Below, in pieces: positions 15,236 through 23,005 of a stretch of DNA of 33,419 nucleotides; the first letter of the stretch is position 1; every line of letters starts with the position of its first letter. The DNA is from an uncultured Ruminococcus sp. (lineage in GTDB: Bacteria > Bacillota > Clostridia > Oscillospirales > Acutalibacteraceae). The DNA lies in assembly GCA_902799245.1 (NCBI GenBank), contig CADBZY010000027.1, positions 4,200 through 37,618 of the forward strand, in the 5' to 3' direction. The position numbers were made by a program, and so were the translations under genes. The notes below the pieces were generated by a model. It made no database searches and was not told where the DNA came from. It saw nothing but the letters and a program-made list of their open reading frames with translations.

Positions 15236-16159
15236 TTATTTGATCTCATAAGTAAACACTTCTGAGATTTCTCTGTCATATCCGTCATAGAAACCTTTGG
15301 GCATACCAAGCACAATGCGGGCGCCTCTGTTATAAAGAACAAGAAGCGTACCGTTTTTCTCGTCAAAGGTAAGACCCTCGATTTCGCCTTGACGGGAGAC
15401 GTCGTCAAAGGTACGTTCCAGCGTAACAATGCAATTGGTTGCTTCATTTTCGATTTTTGTGCGGTATAGATGATCGGGTTCATTGTCGTCCGCCGTACCG
15501 TCGTCGGCAGTCAGATAAAAACAGCCGTTATGATAGGCAATTCCCTGAATCCACTGTGGTGGCATCTGCATATGGACTTTTCGGAGATAATGACCTGTAA
15601 TCAGGTCATATTGGTACAAGTAACGTCCGCTTTCTTCGCCTACCCAAGAGCACATCCAGACGGTTTTGGTATCGGGATCGACTGCAATGCCGGAGCATTC
15701 GAGCTGACCGCTGCCGGCTTCAAATGAAAACGTGCGTTTTAGTTCCAGCGTGTCTCCGTCATAAATTGCTATCTGAATGTTTTTCCCCACGCCGTCCATA
15801 AAATATTCTGCGCCGATATACAGTTCGTTTTGGTAAACGTCAATATCTGCAATGTGATTGACCTCTGTTTCATAGCCTTTAAACGGTTCCTCGTTAAATG
15901 CTATGAGATTCCAGTCCTTGTCGTATTTTGCGAGTGTTGTCGAACCGCTTACCCAATAATAATTCCCTTCGCTGCATACTCCCTGTCTCCCTTTCACCTC
16001 GACGGAGCCTGCAAGCGCATAACGGTTCGCAGGGAGCATGAGGGAGACATTTTCCTCCGGTCTGGTTGAAGTCGTATCCTTATCTTTATTATAGGAACAG
16101 CTCGACGTCACCAAAAGCACTGCAAACAGCAACATTATAAAATATATTGACTTTTTCAT
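15236..16159 (-). CDS. Beta-propeller-like lipoprotein
   Basis: A 307-residue protein with a lipoprotein signal (FAVLLVTSSCSYNK, Cys at about residue 21). The mature part has regularly spaced GIAVD, GIAYH and GLTFDEK blocks, as in six-bladed propellers of the SMP-30/SdiA-regulated/phytase-like kind. It should be anchored on the outer face of the membrane. ATG 16159 follows AAGGAGG by eight bases. A GTG at 16276, also after AGGAGG, is in frame and would add 39 residues with a transmembrane helix (LIILLVVYAALFVLGGILTGL), so a longer form is possible. It stands between RR3 and HK1 in one operon and could present a ligand to the kinase. That role is inference. Confidence 0.75.
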   Translation of the reverse strand: MKKSIYFIMLLFAVLLVTSSCSYNKDKDTTSTRPEENVSLMLPANRYALAGSVEVKGRQGVCSEGNYYWVSGSTTLAKYDKDWNLIAFNEEPFKGYETEVNHIADIDVYQNELYIGAEYFMDGVGKNIQIAIYDGDTLELKRTFSFEAGSGQLECSGIAVDPDTKTVWMCSWVGEESGRYLYQYDLITGHYLRKVHMQMPPQWIQGIAYHNGCFYLTADDGTADDNEPDHLYRTKIENEATNCIVTLERTFDDVSRQGEIEGLTFDEKNGTLLVLYNRGARIVLGMPKGFYDGYDREISEVFTYEIK

Positions 16160-16355
16160 GATAAAATCCTCCTTAATAATAGACCCGATCTTCCATCGTC
16201 GCAGGCAAAGTCCGGTCAGAATCCCTCCTAACACGAATAATGCCGCATAGACGACGAGCAAGATGATGAGTTTCACATTTCTGTCCTCCTGACATTAAAT
16301 TTTGTTGAAAAAATATTGAATAATCCCACTTCACAATACGGCATCAGAAGTGTTT

Positions 16356-16718
16356 TCAATGACAAAGCTGCATCGCATATTGAATAGCTTCGGTTAGCTT
16401 TTCAGATGTAACCGGTTTTAACAGGTAGCCGGACGCATGAATTTTGAAAGCATCTACTGCAAATTCCTTATGAGAAGACAACAATATAATCACTGTTGTG
16501 GGAAAATGCTTCTTGATGTTTTGGGCTAAAATAAGTCCGTTCATATTTCCGTCAATTCCCAACAGTGCAATATTAACAGAATGACCTCTCTCCATCCATT
16601 CCACTGCGTCCCGTACCTTTGAAAAAGTTTTGGTTTCATCCAGTTGATATTTTTTTTTGCAAATCATTTCAACTCTACGCAACATGGATATGTCGTTATC
16701 TACACAGATTAAATTCAC
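16356..16718 (-). CDS. Stand-alone receiver lacking the phospho-acceptor Asp (RR3)
   Basis: A 120-residue protein made of a receiver domain only (NLICVDNDISMLRRVEM at the start, IILLSSHKEFAVDAFKIHASGYLLKPVTSEKL at the end in two blocks). It aligns closely with the RR2 receiver, but where RR2 has LLDID this protein has LLGID, so the phosphorylated Asp is Gly. It has no output domain. It may act as a phosphorylation-independent partner or competitor of RR1/RR2. GTG 16718 is chosen because AAGGAG lies eight bases upstream; an in-frame ATG further up at 16766 lies at the expected transcription start region. It is first in the operon RR3-lipoprotein-HK1-RR1 and has a repeat-type promoter. Confidence 0.8.
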   Translation of the reverse strand: MNLICVDNDISMLRRVEMICKKKYQLDETKTFSKVRDAVEWMERGHSVNIALLGIDGNMNGLILAQNIKKHFPTTVIILLSSHKEFAVDAFKIHASGYLLKPVTSEKLTEAIQYAMQLCH

Positions 16719-16756
16719 AGTCACATCTCCTTTACGCCGTTTTTCTCCCTCTTTGC

Positions 16757-16788
16757 ATTGTAACATTCTCTGTCCAGTAAATGTCCAG
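16757..16788 (-). promoter_or_regulatory. SARP-type repeat promoter before RR3
   Basis: On the minus strand there is CTGGACA-TTTA-CTGGACA (16788-16771), then 8 bp, then TACAAT (16762-16757). The two heptamers have an 11-bp period. The spacing equals that at 18957, 19089 and 29228. Transcription would start near 16750, about 30 bases before the RR3 start. Confidence 0.85.
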
Positions 16789-16829
16789 TATAAACCGCTA
16801 TGTTCGGAATATTTTTTACGAAAACATTA

Positions 16830-17630
16830 CTATCTGTTCCACTTTTTCCATGTCATATAGCCTTCGGTTATACTTGCCCATGCATAAGAGCTCATATATT
16901 CCCCTCTGAATGCATTTACAGCATCAGAGTCTCCCTGAAAGAACAAATAAGCGTCACAGGATAATTTAGCGGGAATGATTCTCATCGTTCCGTTTTTCAA
17001 TTCAAAAATATCTTCGACACCGTATTGTTTCAAAGTATCTCTCATATCCCTGATCACGCCGTCAAATTGCTTCTGCATGGGGCGATCATACAGGCGATCC
17101 TCCCACAAGGCTGCAAATGCCTCCGCTCGCGTTACGCTGCTTCCCTGTTTGTCTATCAGGTAGGCAAGCAGTTCCTTACATCGCGCCAGCTTGAATGTGA
17201 CCAGTTTATCGTCCACGAACACGTCGAAGTTGCCAAAGGTTCGCACTACCACACGCTCTGACGCCTTGATCGGTCTGACAGAGGCGACATAGGCTATCTC
17301 CTCGGCAAGTCTTTCCTTTGTGATCGGTTTTAACAAATAACCCGACGCATGAACATTGAAAGCGTCCAGTGCATATTGTGAGTATCCTGTTAAGAAAATG
17401 ACGGCCACCTCGGGACGGAGCGCCTTTATTTTCGCAGCCAGTTCAATGCCGCTCATAGAGGGCATATCAATATCCAGCAGCGCAATCTCCGCCGAATGAT
17501 TCCCCAGCCATGCCAGCGCTTCATCGGGATAGCTGAACCCTATCGCTTCATCAATCTGCGGCAGTTCAAGACACGTAGCAACAGCATCTTCGACCAGCAA
17601 TTCTTCATCGTCCACGCATATGATTTTCAT
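16830..17630 (-). CDS. Response regulator with SARP-like output domain (RR2)
   Basis: A 266-residue protein. The receiver (1-120) is intact: DDE at 7-9, Asp in ALLDIDMPSMSG, Thr in FLTGYS and Lys in YLLKPIT. The winged-helix output domain (about 128-266) matches RR1 in order: VVRTFGNFDVFVDDKLVTF, ARCKELLAYLIDKQG, FAALWED and DAVNAFRGEYMSSYAWASITEGY. It starts 25 bases after the HK2 stop, so HK2 and RR2 are a cognate pair. The paired TGGACA repeats upstream of HK2, RR3, the ABC importer and the second YdcF gene are plausible binding sites for it, which would include positive feedback on its own operon. Confidence 0.9.
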   Translation of the reverse strand: MKIICVDDEELLVEDAVATCLELPQIDEAIGFSYPDEALAWLGNHSAEIALLDIDMPSMSGIELAAKIKALRPEVAVIFLTGYSQYALDAFNVHASGYLLKPITKERLAEEIAYVASVRPIKASERVVVRTFGNFDVFVDDKLVTFKLARCKELLAYLIDKQGSSVTRAEAFAALWEDRLYDRPMQKQFDGVIRDMRDTLKQYGVEDIFELKNGTMRIIPAKLSCDAYLFFQGDSDAVNAFRGEYMSSYAWASITEGYMTWKKWNR

Positions 17631-17655
17631 GGTTTCCCTCTTTTTTCAGATTATT

Positions 17656-18903
17656 TTATTCAATCGGAATACGAATGGTAACGGTCGTTCCGGTTCCTAT
17701 ATGACTGTCAATGGTCAGAGAACCCCCGCACATGGATTTGATCCGTTCCCGTACATTCCTGATGCCGATATGGCTGCTGCCGTCGGTTTCCGCTTCTTTC
17801 ACATCAAATCCCTGCCCGTTATCTTCTATGACAATTTCATGACATCCCATGCTTTGTCTGGTCACTACACGGACAATTCCCTCTTTACGAATCCGAACGC
17901 CATGACGGATGGCATTTTCCACCATCGGTTGAATTGTCAATGGAGGCAGAGAAAAGTCACTGTCGCTTATATCGTATTCCACCTTTATATTACGGAAACG
18001 TACCATTTCAATGTCTGTGTATATTTTGGTGTGTTCCAGTTCGGTTTGAAACGGAATCTTTCCGGTCATACCCAGAGAATCCAGATTCTGGCGTAGATAA
18101 ATGCCGAATTTTGCCGCAATATCCGCAGCCTTGTCCGGGTCTTTGCGGCACAGCACCTTAATAGTGGATATGGTATTGTAGAGGAAATGCGGCTGAATCT
18201 GTGTCATCATGATCTGAATGCGCTGCGCTTCCATCAGTGACTGTTCATGCTCCCTCACAAGATGCAGGTGCAGCCAGATATAGTAAAAAAGGCTGCTGGT
18301 CACAATTGCCATCGTGAGGAATGATATGAAAAGCTGGCGTTCAATCAACGAGTCCGTGACGACAGCCGCTGTAATGAGAAGAAAATTGAGCAAGGGAATA
18401 CATTCTTCCAGTTTCTTCTCGTGCCGGAATCTTTTTACGGAAATCACAAAAAGGTACACCAGCAGAATGCCACTGATCATATGACAGCTGAATCCCAGCG
18501 GACCTCTGATAAAGGCATTGTTCCGGTCAATGGTAAAGCATATGTTTGAAAAAAATGACGTCAGATGAATCAATGTATTCAGCCCGACCAGAAGCCACAT
18601 CCATCGTTTCCTTTCTTTATATTCAATGATATCAAAAAACATCACGATAATAATGGGGCGTATGCTGTATCCGATGATTGCTGTGACGGTTCTCGCAAAC
18701 GGCTCGGCCGTGTAGAATACCATCAGATACTCAGCAATATTCTGGGCAACTAACAGAAAAGTCAGCGACACGATAATCAGCATAGCCTTTCTTTGTCCCT
18801 TGCAAAGATAGGTATCAATCATTACGGCAAAGGCCAGACCAATTAATTGTAAAAGCAGCGCAATGGTAAGCATGAACTCTGTCAGAATAACTGTTCGAAC
18901 CAT
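17656..18903 (-). CDS. LytS-type sensor histidine kinase (HK2)
   Basis: A 415-residue protein. About six N-terminal membrane helices fill residues 1-195 (FMLTIALLLQLIGLAFAVMI, then AMLIIVSLTFLLVAQNIA and others) and form the sensor. The His_kinase domain carries the H-box QIQPHFLYNTISTIKVL, and the ATPase domain carries ENAIRHGV (N-box) and DNGQGFD (G-box). This is the PF06580 class that usually senses peptides or membrane signals and pairs with a cytoplasmic regulator, here RR2 downstream. Start ATG 18903 has only a weak GAGTG-like ribosome site. The promoter at 18957-18988 is of the repeat type and divergent from the ABC-importer promoter. Confidence 0.9.
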   Translation of the reverse strand: MVRTVILTEFMLTIALLLQLIGLAFAVMIDTYLCKGQRKAMLIIVSLTFLLVAQNIAEYLMVFYTAEPFARTVTAIIGYSIRPIIIVMFFDIIEYKERKRWMWLLVGLNTLIHLTSFFSNICFTIDRNNAFIRGPLGFSCHMISGILLVYLFVISVKRFRHEKKLEECIPLLNFLLITAAVVTDSLIERQLFISFLTMAIVTSSLFYYIWLHLHLVREHEQSLMEAQRIQIMMTQIQPHFLYNTISTIKVLCRKDPDKAADIAAKFGIYLRQNLDSLGMTGKIPFQTELEHTKIYTDIEMVRFRNIKVEYDISDSDFSLPPLTIQPMVENAIRHGVRIRKEGIVRVVTRQSMGCHEIVIEDNGQGFDVKEAETDGSSHIGIRNVRERIKSMCGGSLTIDSHIGTGTTVTIRIPIE

Positions 18904-18956
18904 AATTTCACACTCTTTTCTTAAAGTTTCGGTTTGGTGTGTCTAGTTACTTGTAA

Positions 18957-18988
18957 ATTATATCATACCTTGTCCAGCAAATGTTCAG
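18957..18988 (-). promoter_or_regulatory. SARP-type repeat promoter before HK2-RR2
   Basis: On the minus strand there is CTGAACA-TTTG-CTGGACA (18988-18971), 8 bp (AGGTATGA), then a perfect TATAAT (18962-18957). It is one heptamer base off the consensus seen at the other sites. It faces away from the ABC-importer promoter; about 100 AT-rich bases (18989-19088) separate the two boxes. Confidence 0.85.
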
Positions 18989-19088
18989 CGTCAATCTTCT
19001 TCAAGTGACAAATTTGCATTTAAAAAATTGTAGATTTTGCCTAAAAATCAACATAAAAAATGACTGAAAAAAATTTTATTTAATTATA

Positions 19089-19120
19089 CTGGACATTTAT
19101 TGGACAGCGTATGGTATAAT
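19089..19120 (+). promoter_or_regulatory. SARP-type repeat promoter before the ABC importer
   Basis: CTGGACA (19089-19095), TTTA, TTGGACA (19100-19106), GCGTATGG, then a perfect TATAAT (19115-19120). There is no -35 hexamer at 17 bp; the second heptamer ends 8 bp from the -10. Transcription would begin near 19127, only about 10 bases before the first possible ATG. Confidence 0.88.
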
Positions 19121-19136
19121 ATAAAATAAAATAAAG

Positions 19137-20681
19137 ATGGGCGTGATGATTTTGAAAAAAAGCAGATTTTATGTATTTACTGCGGCATGGCTTGTACTGG
19201 CGGTTCTTTTCCTGACCGCGTCCGTTACGGTCATGGCGGAAGGAGAAGCGACAGCCGAGCGAACGCCGGAATATGCTTCCTTTGAGGAACTGAACGGGAA
19301 AACGATCAGTATGCTGACCGGCGCGCCGTTTGAATCGCTCATCAGCAGCAAGGTACCCGACGTGAAGGAATACACCTATTATACTTCTCCCTCTGAGCTG
19401 CTGATGGCTTTGCGAACCGGCAAAACCGACGCTTTTCTGAACAATACCGCCATCGCCGATTTGTATGTCAATCAGTACGACGATGTGGCACTCTTTCCCG
19501 AACCGCTCAAAGAAGCGGTGTTTGGCTGCGGTTTTTCAAAGAATTACAAAAACCTGCCCGAATGGGAAAGGGCATTGGCGGAAATACCCGCCGATGACAT
19601 AGAAGCGGTGTGGAATAAATGGACAAGCGCTGACGAGAGCAAGAAGATCATGCCGAAGCAGACGTGGAAGGGAAAAGCCGGAAAAATACGTGTCGCCGTA
19701 GGCGACAGTATGCAGCCCGCCGCATACATCAATGCCGCCGGAGACGTGCTGGGATTTGAACCGGAAATCCTTCTGATGATTGCCAAGAAACTGGATTACA
19801 AGGTAGAGTTTATCCCAATGGAGTTTGCCGCGCTGATTGCTTCGGTGGAATCCGGCAAGGCGGATGTTTGCGCCGGTTCCCTGATTATTACCGAGGAACG
19901 TCAGAAAGTGCTGAATTTCCTGCCCTACCACGAGACGGCGTTTGTGCTGATAGTCCGCGCCGAAAAATCCTCCGGCGAGGGGTACAGCCTCTTCGGCGGC
20001 ATCACGGATAAACTGCGCGATACGCTGATTACAGACGGACGGTACAGACTGATTCTCTCCGGCATGGGAACCACCGTTCTGGTTTCGCTGCTTTCCGGCG
20101 TTCTGGGGCTGCTGGCGGCATTTGGCATGGTTTCTCTTAACCGAATGAAGCGTCGGTGGATCAGCCGGTTGATTGCCGCCTATTGCAGAGTGATAGCCGG
20201 ACTGCCCGTGGTCGTGATACTGATGCTGCTGTATTACGTCGTGTTCGCTTCTTCCGATATTTCTTCCACATTGGTGGCAGTTATCGGATTTACGATGATT
20301 TTCGCGCCAAAAGCCTATGCGCTCATCTCCAACGCCGTGGACGCCATCGACCGCGGACAGATGGAAGGGGCATTGGCGCTCGGTTACACCGAAAAGAGAG
20401 CATTCCGCAGGATTATTCTTCCGCAGGCGAGAAAAATATATTTTCCGCTGCTCAAAACGCAGTTTTCACTGTTGATCAAAGAAACCTCCGTAGTTGGCTA
20501 CATCACCGTGACAGACCTTACACGGGCGGGAGATATTATCAGGGGACATACGCTGGAAGCCTTTGTCCCGTTACTCCTGATTGCCCTGATTTACTTCTTC
20601 CTGACATGGGGTATGGCAACCGCCATAGAAGCGGGCAGCCGCACCGTTGAAAAATACATGGAAAAGAGAACAGACAAATGA
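19137..20681 (+). CDS. Amino-acid-type ABC importer, binding domain fused to permease
   Basis: A 514-residue protein. A signal or first membrane helix at about 8-32 (YVFTAAWLVLAVLFLTASVTVMA) is followed by two family-3 solute-binding lobes: a diverged first copy (about 45-165) and a second (about 178-290, KIRVAVGDSMQPAAYI, SGKADVCAGSLIITEER). A GlnP-type permease with five helices follows (about 300-510) with the EAA loop EGALALGYTEKRAFRRIILPQA that docks the ATPase. The substrate is probably a polar amino acid or small peptide; which one cannot be told. It overlaps the ATPase gene by four bases. The start is unsure: the transcript leader is very short, and ATG 19146 or TTG 19152 are alternatives. 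Confidence 0.85.
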   Translation: MGVMILKKSRFYVFTAAWLVLAVLFLTASVTVMAEGEATAERTPEYASFEELNGKTISMLTGAPFESLISSKVPDVKEYTYYTSPSELLMALRTGKTDAFLNNTAIADLYVNQYDDVALFPEPLKEAVFGCGFSKNYKNLPEWERALAEIPADDIEAVWNKWTSADESKKIMPKQTWKGKAGKIRVAVGDSMQPAAYINAAGDVLGFEPEILLMIAKKLDYKVEFIPMEFAALIASVESGKADVCAGSLIITEERQKVLNFLPYHETAFVLIVRAEKSSGEGYSLFGGITDKLRDTLITDGRYRLILSGMGTTVLVSLLSGVLGLLAAFGMVSLNRMKRRWISRLIAAYCRVIAGLPVVVILMLLYYVVFASSDISSTLVAVIGFTMIFAPKAYALISNAVDAIDRGQMEGALALGYTEKRAFRRIILPQARKIYFPLLKTQFSLLIKETSVVGYITVTDLTRAGDIIRGHTLEAFVPLLLIALIYFFLTWGMATAIEAGSRTVEKYMEKRTDK

Positions 20682-21769
20682 GCATTTTGGAAATCAAGAA
20701 CCTCAGAAAAGAATTTGAAAATGCCGTACCGCTGAAAAACGTCAGCTTTACCGTGGAAAAAGGCGATGTGATCAGCCTGATCGGACCGTCCGGCACGGGC
20801 AAATCCACCCTTATACGTTGCATCAACCGTCTGGAAACGCCTACCTCCGGCGAAATCCTGATTGACGGCGTAAACATCTGTGCCTCCGACACCGATCTTT
20901 CCGCCCTGCGCAGGAAGGTGGGCATGGTGTTTCAGTCCTTCAACCTGTTCGGACATATGACGATTCTGCAAAACATCGTGGTACCCCAGATCGACCTTCT
21001 CGGAAAAAGCGCGGAGGAAGCGCGGGAAGAAGCATTCAGGCAGCTTCGCCGCGTGGGATTGGAAGGAAAGGCGAAAAACCGCCCCGATGAGCTTTCCGGC
21101 GGTCAGAAGCAGCGAGCCGCTATCGCCCGTGCGCTGGCGATGCAGCCGGAGATCATGCTGTTTGACGAACCGACCAGCGCGCTCGACCCGACGATGGTAT
21201 CGGAAGTAAAAAACGTCATGCGTTCTCTGGCGGGAGAAGGCATGACCATGCTGATTGTCACACATGAGATGCAGCTGGCACGCGACATTTCCTCACGCAT
21301 ACTGTTTCTGTCCGACGGAGAAATTTGCGAAGAAGGAACGCCGGAGCAGATTTTTGAGCGTCCGCAAAAGGAGCAGACCAGACAGTTTGTGATGAAGGTC
21401 ACGAGCTGGCAATGGAATACTAAATCAGACGGCACGGATTTCTTTGGGATGATGGGATCGCTGGAGGATTTCTGTCGCAGCCGATTTATGAACCGCCGCC
21501 TGATGAATTCCTGTGAGATCGTATTGGAGGAACTTTATACAGGCTGTCTTAAGCCTTGCATCGACGAAAACGATGGAATGAGCGTGACGTTTAGTCTTGA
21601 AACGATAGGGGATAACGAAAGCGTAACGCTGACAGCGGATTACACCAGTATTGACTTTGACCCATTCGAGAGGGAAATGGATGATGTGTCAAAAGCCATA
21701 ATAAAATCCAAATCGCACTTGCTCCCTGCCGATGAAAAGAACCGTAGAAAATGGGAAATAATCATCTGA
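20678..21769 (+). CDS. ABC importer ATPase (GlnQ-like) with RsbW-like C-terminal extension
   Basis: A 363-residue protein. Residues 1-242 are a standard polar-amino-acid ABC ATPase: Walker A GPSGTGKST at 36-44, Q-loop in FQSFNLF, signature LSGGQ at 139-143, Walker B IMLFDEP and H-loop VTHE. That is the usual family length. The last 120 residues are extra. They contain CEIVLEELYTGCL and a strand VTLTADYTSIDFDPFERE that resemble the N-box and G-box regions of RsbW/HATPase_c_2 anti-sigma kinases, but key Asn and Gly residues are changed, so the domain is probably non-catalytic. It may be a regulatory domain linking transport to signalling. Translationally coupled (ATGA) to the permease fusion. 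Confidence 0.85.
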   Translation: MSILEIKNLRKEFENAVPLKNVSFTVEKGDVISLIGPSGTGKSTLIRCINRLETPTSGEILIDGVNICASDTDLSALRRKVGMVFQSFNLFGHMTILQNIVVPQIDLLGKSAEEAREEAFRQLRRVGLEGKAKNRPDELSGGQKQRAAIARALAMQPEIMLFDEPTSALDPTMVSEVKNVMRSLAGEGMTMLIVTHEMQLARDISSRILFLSDGEICEEGTPEQIFERPQKEQTRQFVMKVTSWQWNTKSDGTDFFGMMGSLEDFCRSRFMNRRLMNSCEIVLEELYTGCLKPCIDENDGMSVTFSLETIGDNESVTLTADYTSIDFDPFEREMDDVSKAIIKSKSHLLPADEKNRRKWEIII

Positions 21770-21882
21770 CGTGAAGAATCTTATCAATACAAAAATCTGT
21801 CAATACTTTTAAATTTTCATTTACTCTGGAGATTTTCATGATAACCATCGACAAAAGAACTTTAATAGAAAGGAGAACAACA

Positions 21883-22908
21883 ATGCAAACAAGTAAAAAG
21901 ACAATTACCGATAACAAGCAAGAATCGTTCGCCGAGGCGGTCGAGGTCGAAATCGCGGAGGAAGCGAAGATGTCCGAACCTGCTCATGTTGAAACCGAGA
22001 AAGCAACTGAACCTGCTGATGCTGCCAAACCAAGAAAAAAAGCAGGAAAGATCCGCAGGATCATCGGCGATAGTCTCATCGGAATCACCGTTGCTTTTAC
22101 TGTGTATCTCTGTGCCGGAATGCTCTATCGCATTCACACCGTTGCCAATCCGTTTTTTTATTGGAAGGTTTTCTGGAATGAAATGGTTATTTTCGGCATT
22201 TTAACTCTGCTGACAGTTGACCTGCGAACCGGTTTTCTCACCAAGTTGCGTGCGATTCCCTTCAAAGTAATCGGTTGGTGTGCGCGAATCGCCGCCTGTG
22301 TGGTAGCTGGAGCCGTTCTCGCTGTTGCAGGCAGCGTCATCGGCAAGGGGATGATCCGCACCGCTTCTTCCGCAGATTATGTTATTGCTCTGGGAATGGC
22401 GCTGGAAAACGGAAAGCCCACACAAGATCTCCTTTACAGGGTAAAGACAGCGGAAGACTACGCTGCGAAACACCCTGAAGTGACACTGATTGTGACCGGA
22501 GGCAATCAGAGCGAAACTTCACTGTCAGAAGCGGAGGTGATGAAACAGCTGCTGATTAGCGACGGCATAGACGAAAGCCGCATTATCACGGAGGATCAGG
22601 CGCAAAGTACGCAGCAGAATTTTGAAAACGTGGCAAAAATGATTGACCCGACCAAGCCGGTTGTCATAGTCACCAACAATTATCATATGGACAGAGCGGT
22701 CAAAATCGCACAAAAAGCGGGATTTACCACTGTAGAACGTCTTCCTGCTCTCTCAGATCCTGTTTTTTACGGGGTCAATATCATGTGGGAAGTAATGAAT
22801 GACCTGGACTCTGCCATTAATTGGAACAAGAAAAAGCCTTATGGTCTCCCCTCCAACCGGAATGGTTTAGTCTCAACGTCCGACCAGACTCCGGAAATAA
22901 AGAGGTAA
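21883..22908 (+). CDS. YdcF/SanA-family (DUF218) membrane protein
   Basis: A 341-residue protein starting at ATG 21883, seven bases after AAAGGAG; an ATG at 21838 lacks such a site. The first 60 residues are acidic and disordered. Three membrane helices follow (about 65-160), then a DUF218 domain (about 170-310) with YVIALGMALENGKPT, VTGGNQS, SEAEVM, TQQNFEN and VTNNYHMDRA. Family members (SanA, ElyC, YdcF) act in envelope barrier or lipid-carrier metabolism; the exact reaction is not established. It follows the ABC importer by 113 bases with no terminator seen, so it may be in the same transcript. A second family member stands at 27675-29195. Confidence 0.85.
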   Translation: MQTSKKTITDNKQESFAEAVEVEIAEEAKMSEPAHVETEKATEPADAAKPRKKAGKIRRIIGDSLIGITVAFTVYLCAGMLYRIHTVANPFFYWKVFWNEMVIFGILTLLTVDLRTGFLTKLRAIPFKVIGWCARIAACVVAGAVLAVAGSVIGKGMIRTASSADYVIALGMALENGKPTQDLLYRVKTAEDYAAKHPEVTLIVTGGNQSETSLSEAEVMKQLLISDGIDESRIITEDQAQSTQQNFENVAKMIDPTKPVVIVTNNYHMDRAVKIAQKAGFTTVERLPALSDPVFYGVNIMWEVMNDLDSAINWNKKKPYGLPSNRNGLVSTSDQTPEIKR

Positions 22909-23005
22909 TACGCATATTTATACGCGAAAAGAGATAATGAACAAAGGCAAAAAAATTCAATCTTTGTGAAATACTGTTTTCACTTAAAATAGGAGGTATA
23001 TATTA

